From Erigeron canadensis (taxonomy: Eukaryota; Streptophyta; Magnoliopsida; Asterales; Asteraceae): a DNA stretch of 64,000 nucleotides. Shown here piece by piece: positions 46,956-59,631 of the stretch. The stretch lies in contig NC_057763.1 in the NCBI RefSeq assembly GCF_010389155.1, forward strand, positions 31,788,645 through 31,852,644. Direction: 5' to 3'. Position 1 is the stretch's first letter; the number at the start of each line of letters is the position of its first letter. The notes under the pieces are model-generated. The model was not told the origin of the DNA and did no database searches. It saw nothing but the letters and a program-made list of their open reading frames with translations. A program made the translations under genes and the position numbers.

Positions 46956-47820
46956 CATAATCATAAGTAATAATAATTCTTAGTACCTAATGTCAAAAAT
47001 ATTGGTAGTAGCTCTGCTATACAACTGGAATGAAAAGGAAAGGATATCCTCTGTTTTCATAGTTACATTTATCTCAAATCTTATCACCAAATGTAGTATT
47101 ATCAATTTATTAGTTTACTCAGTGACGGCCCTGAGAATTTTAACATTCTGGTCGAACAAAAAAAATTATGCTCTAACTTTAACCGAATTCAAATATATAA
47201 ATAAATTTTTTTATAAACGATAATTAGCATTTTAATAGAAAATTATATATGCATAATAAGATCATAATTTTAGAATTACATACCATAATAGTTACTTAAT
47301 TAGCCGATGATCCATTAAGTTCTCCTAGCATTCTTTATATCAGATGGGTTAATTAGCTCTTCACAATTTATGTTCTCTATGTTTTTGTTATCAATAACTA
47401 TCATGACTAATCCACTAAGTCTTTCTTGAAACATTGTTGATCGAAAATAAGATTTCAATAACTTTTAACACATCTTTTAACATATTATACTATACATATA
47501 AATTTCAAAAATTTATGCCCCTTTAAAATTTTTGCCCCGGTCGAGAATCGGGTTTGGATAGCTCCCTTGAGTTTAGTATACCAACAAAAATATGGTCACA
47601 CTGATTTGTCCGTTTACAATTGAATAATATCTACTTCTTCTACACGCAAGTAGTTTTGATGAATAATTCAAAATACAAATAAACAATAAGCACAAGACTT
47701 AACAAGTCCAACTTAAACATCCTCAAGACACAAACAAAGTAAACGTTAAATATTCTATGGCAAGTCCAACTTAAACATCCTCAAGACACAAACAAAGTAA
47801 ACGTTAAATATTCTATGGGA
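46956..47820. repeat. HMA unit flank, copy B, with insertion and 58-bp tandem duplication
   Basis: Matches 40860-41170 but is split by about 470 bp (47105-47580) of other DNA. A 58-bp unit beginning CAAGTCCAACTTAAACATCC is present twice head to tail at 47703-47760 and 47761-47818, essentially identical. The short frame at 46990 is not a gene. Confidence 0.7.
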
Positions 47821-48083
47821 AAGTAGGAAAAACAGATTCTTGTAAATAAATAGCCTAAACTTTTTTCTAATTATAACATAATGACAATTAACAAGTATAA
47901 AAATCAACTGATAAGATTTAGAAAAAGATTTAATGAAATCAACCTGTAATCATCTAATGATTTAGGAAAAACTTTTAGATTAACTTTTAAGAGTTAAACA
48001 GCTCAAAAAATAAATAAATTTTAAGAACAAATAAATCACATAAAATATTAAAGGCATTATTTATATATTATATTATAAAAAAT

Positions 48084-48375
48084 CGGTTAAGTGCATGGAA
48101 ATCTAATTAACTAAGACCAAAAGGTTATTGTATGCATGAACTTACAGAACCTTTATTGTATGCACGAACTTTGTAAAAATGTTCAAGTCATGTAACGTGT
48201 GTACGTAGCACCTCATATGAGCTGGCACGTACAAATTTTTGATTGGTCAATCATATTTAGTTACATAACTTAAACATTTTTACAAAGTTCATGCATGCAA
48301 TAGAGATTTTGTAAATTCATGCACACAATAACTTTTTGGCCATAATTAATTACATTTTCATGCATTTAACCCTAA
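48084..48375. mobile_element. MITE with long inverted repeats
   Basis: GGTTAAGTGCATGGAAAT at the left and ATTTTCATGCATTTAACC at the right. Both arms contain TTATTGT(A/G)TGCATGAA and AACTTTGTAAAAATGTT or complements. It appears to sit in the 5' part of a Helitron ending at 48568. Confidence 0.7.
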
Positions 48376-48568
48376 AAAATAACTTAACTTGTTGAAAGTT
48401 ACATTGTGGAATTGTCTAAAACGCCCTTAATGGTTAAATTACATTTATACCATGAGTTTTTTATCTTTTAAAATATCTCCACCACTTGACATCGCCTCTA
48501 CCACCAACACTCCACCACCACACCGTCGCTGCCATAACCAACGCCGCATTGCGCGGGTAACGTGCTAG
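48376..48568 (+). mobile_element. Helitron 3' part
   Basis: GTTGAAAGTTACATTGTGG near 48399 resembles the interior of the 256-bp Helitrons. The end has hairpin CCGC-ATTGC-GCGG, GTAACGTG and CTAG next to a host T. Confidence 0.55.
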
Positions 48569-49918
48569 TAAAATCAATTGAAAGATAAAACTCAAAGAAA
48601 GTACAATTAAAATAGCTATTACATGAAACAAGTCAGATAAAAAAAATTGAGCATTTACTTAGCCAGCCCGTAAACAAATTTTATTAAGTTACTAATAAGC
48701 TGCTAAATCAAATAAGAGTTACAAGTATTTGAAACAAATCAAACAAAAAGCTTTAAAAAAAATTCGAATAGCAAGATAGATCAACACAAGACTAAACATC
48801 TATACTTTAAATAATAAAAGGTTAAACCCTTTCCAAAAAGCCCAAAAGATTGGGTTATTTTTGCCTTGTTTTTTCAAAAGTAACCCGTAGCTAGATTTAA
48901 TTACTCCAAAAGATTGGAGTTAATTTTGTCTTGTTTTGCAGAAGTAAGTCAGTAACCCTTGAATTTGATTTAGCCCCACAAGAACTAGATTGAAGGGAAT
49001 TTGTTGTTGAAAATAAGGTCATTTTTCGTGATTTCGATATACATTAGATAATTGTAAGAACAACCAAGAGTACTTCCTTTTTTCTTTTTCTTTTTTTTAG
49101 AATGAAAGCTAGATCAACTGGCTGAAGCTGAAGTTAGGGTTGTAAACGAGCTGAACAGTATCGAACAGTTCATGAACCATTCGACGGAAAGTTCGTTCAT
49201 GTTTGTTCGTTTAGTTTAAAGAACGAACATAATCAAAGCTCTCATTCATTCATTTATGTTCATGAACGTTCGATAATCTGTTCGTGAAAAATAGTTCGTT
49301 TATGTTTGTTTATACATATATTAATACCTAATCAACTATACTTTAAAAAATAGTTTAATTATAAATATTTCTTTTATATCATATATAATATATGTATATA
49401 TATTATTAATACCCAGGTAATCTATATTTTTAGAAAAAAATTAAATATAAAGACTTTTTTTTATATTGTGTTTGTACATTAGTGTTCGTTCATTTTTGTT
49501 CGTGAACATAAACGAACGAACATGAACAAACCATTATGTCGTTCCGCTCGTTTTGAACTACATATTCGTGACATTTTGAAACGATTATGACGTTAATATC
49601 TTTTATAGATGTGAGATGTTAACGGGCTCATGTAAGTAGATAAAGGTAGTACATTTTATATCAATAATCTAAAAAGATTACTACTCCATCATTAATTCAT
49701 GGGATTTTCTAAATGGTTTAGTCATCTATTTATGGATAGTGACATTTAGTGTCTACATGTAACAATTCATCTTCAGATTGTGACATTTAGTTTCTACGTA
49801 CATGTAACAATTCAGCTTTTTTGATTCTTTAGTTTTCCAAAATGAAATTTAATGATATTTAAGAATTCATTTATGTAATGTTTATTTAGAATAACAAGAT
49901 CGTATGTCTATCTATAGT
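48569..49918. other. Intergenic repeats
   Basis: 49136-49570 has many GAACGAAC/GTTCGTTC motifs with inverted symmetry, probably an old DNA transposon relic (ends undefined). The rest is AT-rich with no gene seen. Confidence 0.4.
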
Positions 49919-50112
49919 CAGAGACGGTACCAGGAAAAAATTCCAAAGGGGGCAAACTTAGAAAACTTATGAAAATAAATCTAAAAGAGGGCAAAATGTT
50001 AAAAATCTATAGAAAATTTTTAAAATTTTCTGAAAAATTTAAAAATACATGACAAAATTTAAATTTGGAGAGGGGCATTGGACCTCTTTGCCCCCCTTTA
50101 GTACCGCCCCTG
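49919..50112. mobile_element. 194-bp hAT-type MITE
   Basis: Inverted termini CAGAGACGGTACCAGG and CTTTAGTACCGCCCCTG, with a perfect 8-bp target duplication TCTATAGT at 49911-49918 and 50113-50120. An 8-bp duplication with CAG ends fits the hAT superfamily. A relative in the other orientation is at about 61510-61686. Confidence 0.85.
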
Positions 50113-51025
50113 TCTATAGTTAAGCTTGCTTCAAATATCAAGTCACCATTACTAGCGATATAGGGTTAAATCCCGTATTTAATTTGAAGTATTGAAAGAA
50201 TTTGAGTCTCAAAATATTTTAGTTTGATTATTTCTTTTGAGTTTTATTTACCAATTTGTTCATTACGAAGCATAATTTGTAACTAAATACAACTTCAATT
50301 GGAGTTGATGTTTTAAGTTTTTCTCCTCATAGTAATTACCGGTAATTACTTAAGCAATATACCTTTTAGTTTTTCAATCCCTTAATATAGTATGTCTTTT
50401 TTTTTTTTTAGTTTCACTAGTAAATTAATTCTAGAATTAATTTTTGAATATTGAACATTTTAATTGTTAAATGAATTAGTTTGTAAATTAATGCTAGAAA
50501 TATAATGTTAGAGTCAATGCTTAAAAATACTATCCAAAAATAGATGACTAAACCATTGCCCTAACCATTGGCAATGTTTAGAAAATCCCTTAAAATATTA
50601 ATCACTTAATGTGTAATAAACACAATATTTTTTGGATGATCAAATTTAAATATAGAAACCTCACTGACAACACAACTAACTGCCGTAGGTCACGGCTTTA
50701 TCCTTAGCGAGTTAGCGGTGCTTATCCATTTTTTAATGTAGTGGTAACCCTTAAGCAATTACCGATGCTTGCCTCTCTACCGATTTTATGTGATGGTATC
50801 CGTTAGGAGCAATTATCGTTGCTTTTAGCTAGTTTTGTAGATTGGCGAGGAGCCAAGGGATGAGTATTAATTCGATACATAGGATTAAGAGTACTACGTA
50901 CCGTACTTTTTTTAAAATAATTAATTAGTTGTATATAGTACATAAATTTTGTAGTTTGAAAAGTACATTTTGAGAAAAAAAAAAAAAGAAGGTAAAATTA
51001 GAAACCTCCACTTTATAGGATCTCA

Positions 51026-51245
51026 AATTGATAATGTGAATATATAGTTTAAATTTACATATGAATCTTCCTTCATATGTACTATGTAGTACGGAAATAA
51101 CAAATTGAGGGTCAATTAACAACCGTAAACTAATAATTTGATAATGTGAATATATAGTTTAAATTTACATATGAATCTTCCTTCATATGTAGTACGGAAA
51201 TAACAAGTTGAGGGTCAATTAACAAGCGTAAACTAATGTGTCACA
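51026..51245. repeat. 110-bp tandem duplication upstream of HMA copy 2
   Basis: Two units start GATAATGTGAATATATAG at 51030 and 51140. The second lacks 6 bp within CATATGTACTATGTAGTACG. It lies 240-460 bp upstream of the HMA start. Confidence 0.85.
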
Positions 51246-51288
51246 CGGAGATTTCATTACGTTGATGATGGGAAGCTTCCTTCAATTC

Positions 51289-51486
51289 CCATGGGCCATT
51301 GACGACGTCGTCTCATGAACTTTCCTCTCTAGTCTTAACTCTCAACCTCATGATATAAATAGTAACTGGCTCTTAACATTTATAAATCACACTTTCTAAA
51401 AATCATCTCAATCAAGAGACACATTCGAAATACACTTATTACTACTATTATCTTTCATCATATATTTTTTCATCTATTCACTTATA
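51289..51486 (+). promoter_or_regulatory. Promoter of HMA copy 2
   Basis: GGGCCATTGACGACGTCGTC at 51293-51312, a form of the shared family block with an ACGT/CRE-like core, then a TATA box ATGATATAAATAG at about 51350. Confidence 0.6.
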
Positions 51487-52052
51487 ATGGCTAAGGTAAA
51501 TACATTTATTATATTGTTTACTCTTTTTAATTTGTTCTGTTTTGCATTCATTTGTCGATCTCAATTTTCATACATTTCATTGTTTTTGCAGCAAAAGATT
51601 GTCGTGAAGGTGACCATGAACTGCGAGAAGAAATCTCGCAAGGCTCTAAAGATAGCGGTTGGTCTTTCTGGTATGATCAAATTCCGATCTTCAATTCCTT
51701 TTTTTTTTCCGTATAATTGTATGTTTAATTGTATAGTATGAACTGATTAATTAACTATACTTTGAAAATTGATCAAAAAACAGGAGTTGAGTCAGCGTCG
51801 TTCGTTGGATCAGATAAAGACCAGATAGCAGTGACGGGTGAAGGCATTGACTCGGTCGAGTTGGCTACGTTACTAAGGAAAGGTGTCGGGTACACCGAGC
51901 TACTTAGTGTCGGGCCTGTTGAAGAGAAGAAGCCCGAGACCAAGGAAACAAATAAGCCCGCGGTTGTGTCAATGCAAATTGATCCTTCTAATTACCACTA
52001 CTACTATAATAATAATGGCTATGCCATGCCTTACTATGTTTATGAGTGGTGA
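51487..52052 (+). CDS. Small HMA-domain protein, copy 2 (half of CxxC left)
   Basis: Exons 51487-51495, 51592-51670 and 51784-52052; 118 residues, with the same intron positions as the other two copies. It starts MAKQKIVVKVTMNCEKKSRK: the first cysteine of the metal motif remains but the second is lysine-rich sequence. The HMA core is nearly identical to copies 1 and 3 (GVESASFVGSDKDQIAVTGE). The longest linker of the three (EEKKPETKETNKPAVV) leads to a Tyr/Asn-rich tail (YHYYYNNNGYAMPYYVYEW) without a CaaX box. Reading through the introns gives a false 84-codon frame from the same ATG. Role unknown. Confidence 0.9.
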
Positions 52053-53500
52053 TTGTATACCATCAATTGAAACAGAGCCAGAGATCGATATATGAAAAAA
52101 AAAAAAAATTTAAATATATGTGGTTGGACTTATTAATGCTTAGTTAGATTCATTTCACTCTCATTTTCTTCATGCTTTTACGGATTTTTGTAAGGATATA
52201 TAGACTGAGGAGGTTCATGTATATATATGAGTACATTAGAATGCAGTTTAATAATACTATGTGTACGTGATATTCACGATTGTACGGTTTCACTAAATAT
52301 TTTTTTTATATATAATATCTTCTTTTGTTTAAGTGTATCTAGTGATTATTTATCAAGTAGGCTTTTGTCATAGTTTTGGTTGATAATTAATTTACACCAC
52401 TAGTATCCCAACCACAAAGTGTGAGCCCCCATGTCTATAATGGTATATATGATAGAGTAAAAAGCAGGCCCCCTGTCATTAATAATCTGGTCGGGTTACC
52501 AAAATAATGGTCGGGATACCAGACGCCTTAATTTATATGCTATTGTTTCATGGCACTACAAGAAAAAAAAACAATAAATGACCGGAATTTTTTCGGGGAA
52601 GGCACTATGTCGCGAAATGTCACTGAACGATAAAAATATTAATCTTTTATTGATGTTTCCGGTCAACAGACTTTCAATGACAATATTATCGTCGCAAAAA
52701 AACTAATTTACTTCAAATTTTCATTTTTTAAAATGCAAATAAAAAGAAAAAGAATGCAGTCTAATTGATTACTGTACCTTTTCAATAATATTTTGATTAA
52801 TTGATAATCTTAAATACCCAAGATTCAACCCGAGACCAAACTCTTTCAAACCCAGATTTAATCAAAAATGGTTTGGGTGTTGGAAAAACATGGCGGTTTG
52901 AAATCAATTTCGATATTCGAATGTTAGGATTGGGTAGAGTTTCGGTTGGGGTCGATTTTGGGAGGAAAAGGCCCAACTTTTGACCAAAACTGGTTTCAAA
53001 CCGGTTTGGGTTTCATCAAACTCGGTATTTAATACTGTTAACCAAAACCGGTACGGGTAAGGAAAAAAAATGATTCCAGGCACGCCCAGGGCCAATTTTC
53101 TTCTTTAACAAAAAAATATTTTTTTTTTCCCCCTGTGGACCTTATACATAAGCAAATTGGGCCCTTAAACTCGATACATCCATTTATAGTATATAGTTAC
53201 TGTTGATCGAAAGCCTTTTACAAAATACAGTAAGAATTGTCTAAACAATAAATTAAGTAACGATTGGTTCATTACTACATTAGTCATCACCGTGGTTGAA
53301 TGTTTAGCATTATCAATTTTACACCAATCATACCCATGAGTATGGTCCATATGAAAAGATGCAAATTTAGGTTTGGTCCAAATAGAATTTCAAAAGTTTG
53401 TATTAGAAAATTAATCTGGTATATAAATCATGTATTATCTGTATAATTTACACAATTTATATTTATACTATTTGCTGTAAAATTTGGCCATTATGAATTC
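52053..53500. other. HMA copy 2 3' flank with a CACTA-like end
   Basis: At 52554 CACTACAAGAAAAAAAA matches the terminal repeat of En/Spm (CACTA) elements and is followed by CCGG-containing subterminal sequence. No opposite end (TTCTTGTAGTG) was found. No gene seen. Confidence 0.4.
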
Positions 53501-53559
53501 TTGAGCCAATGTTAATAGAACAATTCTACTTATGAATGGTTATAAACTTAAAAATCAAT

Positions 53560-54891
53560 TGACAAAATTGTAATACAAATTGTATATATAACAATTGAAG
53601 TTCGAACTTCAATTGTTTTTTAAAATCACCACCAATTTTTTTTAATTTTATTTTTAATATAAACTTTATTTATTTGTTTTTATAATCTTTACCAAACTTC
53701 TATAACTTCTATTTTTGACACAAACTTTGTTTATAGTTTCTTATAGCTATAGGAAATTTGGATTGTTTAACATTTTTGCCACAAAATTTTTAACTTTTTC
53801 GCTTTTGGCACAAAATTTTTTTTTATTTAGTTTTTAAACTTTTATTTTTTTCTAACTTTTGTCACGAAAGTTATACTCTCTTTACTTTTTATAACATAAA
53901 TTTACTAAAGTTTTCGCCTTTAACTTTTTGCCCCTTACGTGAGGGGCACATAATGCCCTTAACGGTAGAAAATAGATGGATCCGTCTGTTTGGACTAAGA
54001 TCGCCACTAGGTTGATATCACGGGAACGAAAAAGCGACTTTGCATACGTTTTGATGATTCTTGCAAATAAAATGATAACACATGGACCAAAAAATTTTGT
54101 TCTAAATAATAAATGTCACATGTATGATGTCATTCCATCAAATGCATTTTTCTTACCTTCAAAATTCCAAGTCACTTATGGACTTTTAACGTTTAATGAG
54201 TATTATATATTGGGCAACTAATTTATAACATAACATAAATTTATAAAAAATTTATACTAAAGTTTTACATAATTATGTTATAAAAAAATTATAACATAAA
54301 TTTACTAAAGTTTTCGCCTTTAACTTTTTGCCACATCACTTTCGTTTCTTTTACTTTTCGCACGAAGATTTCGTTTTATTTACTTTTTATACTTTTATTT
54401 TTTTAACTTTTGTCACGGAAGTTTCATAATCTTACTTTGCACCACATAACTTTTGTCACGAAAGCTTCATTTTATTTAATTTTTATACTTGTACATAACT
54501 TTGAGTTTTTGCACATAATTTTCAAATTTTTTTAACTTTTTGCACAGAAGTTTTGTTTTGTCAACAAAGTTTCATTTTTTAACTTTTTACCACAAAGCTT
54601 TTAGTTTTTCAAGTTCAGCCACCAAAGAAACAATTAATATTTGTTGGCAACGACCGGATAATCACAGACTAATATTAGAATATAACAATATGAAACGGTG
54701 TTTCTATTATAACAAAAAACTTAGCCTTTTAATATTATTTTGCACTACTTTTTATTATTCGTTGTATACCTTTTAGCCTTGGTATGCTTTTGTAATATAC
54801 ATTTATCGTTATGCATGTATTACTACTTCATATAGTTACAATTTATACGTATTGCTATGTGTTTCGGGGCAACGCCGGGCACAAAACCTAG
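53560..54891 (+). mobile_element. Probable Helitron relic with iterated interior
   Basis: Many diverged copies of TTTCGCCTTTAACTTTTTGCC-type sequence (for example 53904-53931 and 54312-54334). The 3' end at 54891 has GGC-AAC-GCC within GGGGCAACGCCGGGC, then ACAAAAC and CTAG next to a host T. The 5' end was not located. Confidence 0.45.
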
Positions 54892-57168
54892 TATTATACT
54901 ATTAATATATTCTCTAATTTATTTTTATTAAAATAAAAATATAAAGAAAGTGTTCGAAAAACTAGTTTTATCTACCAATATATATATATATATATAACAA
55001 GGTGCTAAATTCATTCATAAACAAACAAGAACTCTTGGATGGATTCCATCTTTGATTTAGAACTATTAGATCAAATTTAATTATTTCATCTTTATTAAAT
55101 GACAATATTAATACTTATACTTTTTATAACTATACAAAAAAATCCCTCTTTATATTTAATTTACACTTTTTGTTTTTCCATCACAAATTTACACTTTTTA
55201 CCCAATAACTTTAATATAAAATATTCAATAGATTAATAGCTAATATATATCCTAATAATAGAATAATACTATTTATCTTAGATCTTATTCAATAGAATAA
55301 TAGTTAATATCATATGAAAAATATAAAACATATTTTAATTTGAAATATTTAATATATGTTTCATATAAAATATATAGATCAATTCTTTATTAATAAAAAT
55401 AATAAGCTATATTTTAAACAATAATAAAATAAAATTGAATATTAATAATGTGGTAAAAATCTATATCTACAATATATATATATATAATGTCGGGTTTAGA
55501 AATTATCAACGACAGTGTTGAGAAGGCCGAGTTTAGCTTAGGTGAGTGACAACTTTGGGAATGTCAACCTTTAACATTGATCTGTAATTTTTGGAGCATG
55601 TGGTGACGGAAAAGTTGCGCTCTATTAAACAACATAAAATAAATTATCGAAATTAATGATATATAATTTAGCTTCTAAATATGCATGACTATTGTGATTA
55701 CTATTATAAAAGAATTTGAAAAAAATATAACGTTTTTACATACAATGTACATTTACCCAAACAAAAAAAAACCCTTTTCCAACCCTTTTTTTTTCTATTC
55801 TATTAAAAATAAAAATAACTTAAAATTTTTACTCTAACAATAGAGGGGTTTATCTCAAAAATAATGTTTCCAACCAAGTGATGTACTTTCAAATAAGAGG
55901 CCTATGACAACAAAGTCAATGATTGTATGTATTCTTTATTTATCAATACTTTGTAGGAACAAATTACAAAAATACCATTAAAAAAGTTTACATTGTACCA
56001 AAATTGGAGTGGGAACTTCATCCATGGTTATACTTCATAAATTTTGCAAAGTTATTATATAACAAAATCTAAACTCAATACTAATGTGTTGTTTATGATG
56101 AATTCTAACTCGGCAATTCAAAGTACTTAGGATATATTATTTTTCTCTATTTCGATTGATAAATATCACAACTTCAATTTTTTTTTTTTGTAGAAGGGGT
56201 AAGGGAGGAGGGGGGGGGGGTCGAACTCGGAAGGCGATTGTCAGGTAAAAAAGTGGGTGGTTTAGGTTTTGGTGGTTTAGATGCTCTTAATTTAGCATTA
56301 ATATGTATAAATGGATATGACATGTGGTTCAAAATCTGAATTACGTTAGGTTTAAAATCATCAATGTGATTCATGGTTCTAAGTTTGCGTTCTCGTGTAA
56401 AACAAATAGTAATAATATGTAGGCAGATATATGTTCCTCATTCTCAGAGACACACTCGATTGCTAGCCCCCTTAAGATGTTATTAAAGAACAGTTGGGAG
56501 TGAAAATAAGACAATATTCACCAAATTAGAGTGGGGACTCCATCCATGGTTATATTTCATAAATTTTGCAAAGTTATTACAGAATAAAATCTAAACTCAA
56601 TACTAATGCGTTGTCTATGATAGATTCTAACTTGGTAATTCAAAGTATTTAGGATATATTATTTTTCCTCTATTTCGAATGATAAATATCACAACTTCAT
56701 TTTTTTGGTGGAAGGGGTAAGGGAGGAAGAGGGGGGGTCGAACTCGGAAAATGAAATGTAATGGATCTACTAGAAGGCAATTGTCAAGTAAAAAAGTGGG
56801 TGGTTTAGGTTTTCGTGCTCTGGATACTCTTAATTTAGCATTGATATTGTACAAATGGATATGACATGTGGTTCAAAATCTGAATTATGTTAGGTTTAAA
56901 ATCATCGATGTGATTCATGGTTCTGAGTTTGTGTTCCTGTGTAAACAAATGTTAATAATATATGGAACTTCATTCTCTGGGGCACACTCAATTGCTAGTC
57001 CCCTTAAGATGTTATTAAAGAACATTTGGGAGTGAAAATAAGACAAGATTCACCAAATTGGAGTGGGGACTCCATCCATAGTTATATTTCATAAATTTTG
57101 TAAAGTTATTGTAGAAAAAATCTAATCTCAATACTACTGCGTTGTTCATGATGGATTCTAACTCCGCA

Positions 57169-59631
57169 TGTAACACCCCGAGCTAGGCTTGAAATGCACC
57201 GAAAAACATGACACAACATGGAGTTACCGTAGAACGAAACTATATGAAATTAAAAGGATTCCGTGAACCCAACAATTTAGTTATAATGTCACAAAAGCAT
57301 AAGGAGCATTCAACCATCAAAAGTTTACAAAAAATAACATTCAAAAGATGGCTCATGATCCTAAGCAAATCCCATCAACGGTAATGAATCACGGATCCAT
57401 GGTCAAGTCCATCATCTAGCAAAAACACATCAAGCTCTAGGATTCTCTTGATTACTTGAAAAGTGTACTAAACAATGTCAACACTAGGTTGGTGAGTTCG
57501 TAGGAAAAATTGAACCAGAACACGTACCAATGTCATCCTATACATAATTATATCAAACATAATCTAAGATTTTGCACACTTGTACACAATGTCTCTCAAT
57601 GTCCGCATGTCGTCCCTAATGTCATCAAGTTCCCAAAAGTACTCGTAAAATGTCATCAAGTACATATCGTACCCGTATAATGTCATCAAGTACATATCGC
57701 ACCCGTATAATGTCATCAAGTACTAAAAGTACCCGTTTGTATTGTCATCATGCACTTTATGGTATTCATTGCACATAATTTAATCATCCATGACCCTCAT
57801 TGTCCACTAGATAACCAAAACACCATGTCTATATATACCTCATACGATACTACTTTTGAAAGGTCTTTGATGCTTATATATAGGGTCACCCGCAACCTTC
57901 CCACCACATCTCCAACCTTACAAAAGGCATTACCGTCTTCCGTATATACACGACGTACTAACCTATAAACATCTCAACATACACATACAATAACCATACA
58001 ATGAAACACATATTTGCACGTCTACACAACCATCACACAACATGTAAAATCACAAATGTCATCATGCACGGAGTACACTTTCCAGCCCGACTCTTTAAGG
58101 GTAAGGGAAACTACGAAAAACTCACCTTTGTCGGCAATAGAAGTTAAGATGGATATAAGATGAGATTAACTGTGATTTATGCGCTCCACACGTCCACAAC
58201 CTAATAATGTATAAAAATACATGCATTATTTTCCAAGACGAGTCTCTAGTTAGGTTTTAATTAAGAAACGTGGCTTTGGAAGACCCCCGAGACCCAACAT
58301 GATCCTTAGAGAGTTCACATAGTAGTTTGGAAATGAGTCAAAGTTGCCTCAAGGTCGTATCGTCCCTAAACTATAGCTACACATAATGTGGTTTTGTTAA
58401 TGTCATGCATTAAGTTTCAAAAATGACACTTGACTTTGAACGACTCGTTTGTGATGTGTATAGCACCAATAAGGTCTTAAGAGGATGCGTTGGAAAGGTT
58501 GGGACGATCCTAGGATAAGAGAAAAAGAGCTAGGAAATGAATAAGCTGATAAGACCTCCAATTGAGCCGCAATGAATGGTTGCACCGCAACTAGATTTTC
58601 TGAATTTTTTGTTGCGCAGCAACTTGGAGTTGCGCCGCAATGAGCCCAGGTCTGCACCAGCATGCAGATTCGAGCCAAGAACAACCAAAATTGACCCCAA
58701 AACTCACATAAGGCCTCTAAACCAATTTTGAAAGCTACAATACCCAACCTTGAACACAACTAAACATGTTTCATCATTCAAATCCAATTCTTTAACATAT
58801 TTACATGTCTAAATCGTTCTTGACCCATTTGAACACAAAATTGACCCAAACCTAGTTTTTGGCTTATAATTAGTTTTGAGAAGCTCTTGAACTCGTTTTT
58901 GCACATAATAAACTCATTTGAACATAACCCACTCAAAAGATTCACTTCATAACATCACATCACTTTTGACTCTAAGTTGATTTTTGACCTAATTGAAGAA
59001 CTTGAAACCCTAATTTTGGATTTTGAAGCTAGGAAGATCAAGAGTGCTTAGATTTAGTTGATATACAACTTTAATAACTAGAAGTGATGAGTTTGAGATA
59101 GAAAACACTTACCAAAACTTCCACAAGCAACCAAACCCGAATTTGACCTAAATGAAACTTTTTCTTGTATTTGAAACCTTGAATTTTTGATATGATGCTA
59201 GAATGATGATGAAGATGATGATTTTGTTATGATTTCTACTTGAACACCATTAAATTTGTGAATTAAATTAGAGAGAGATTGAGAGCTTGAGTGTGTGTGA
59301 TTTGTAAGTAAATAAGAAAGAGAAAAAGATGGAGAAATGGATGGGGGAAAAGGGATAGGGTTGGGTTAACTTTGGTGGGTCATGGGTTGGGCACAATCCA
59401 TGGGTAGGATCCATTTACATTTTACTAGTTAGCTTGAAAGTCATCTTAGTGAAAAATCGATTAGCACCTATTAATGATCTCGACTAGCACATAATTCTCA
59501 ACTTGAACAATAAATTGGCCCATATGAACACATTGCACTCAATTGAACTTTAAATTGCACTAGAACATATATTAACTAATACTTAGTCAAAAATACACAT
59601 AGTCCAAGAGTCAAGAACCACATTTGTTACA
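57169..59631. mobile_element. Solo LTR (2463 bp)
   Basis: Begins TGTAACACCCCGAGC and ends CATTTGTTACA, with a perfect 5-bp target duplication CCGCA at 57164-57168 and 59632-59636. It has TG...CA ends and no PBS, PPT or second LTR. Length and TGTAACACCCC start fit Ty3/gypsy chromovirus-type LTRs (recalled). It contains a 30-31 bp tandem repeat at 57618-57738. Confidence 0.8.
57618..57738. repeat. 30-31 bp tandem repeat in the solo LTR
   Basis: AATGTCATCAAGTAC-type units start at 57618, 57649, 57679 and 57709, each ending in TACYCGTA. Confidence 0.8.

Noticed and set aside
51487..51741. 84-codon frame starting at the HMA copy 2 ATG
   Set aside because: It reads through intron 1; the GT-AG model matches the two paralogues exactly.
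56174..56854. Proline-rich minus-strand frames, similar at two places
   Set aside because: They repeat because the DNA is a tandem LINE-derived unit; no start context, no matching gene structure.
58403..58759. 118-codon minus-strand frame in the solo LTR
   Set aside because: No recognisable domain, and it lies wholly inside LTR sequence.
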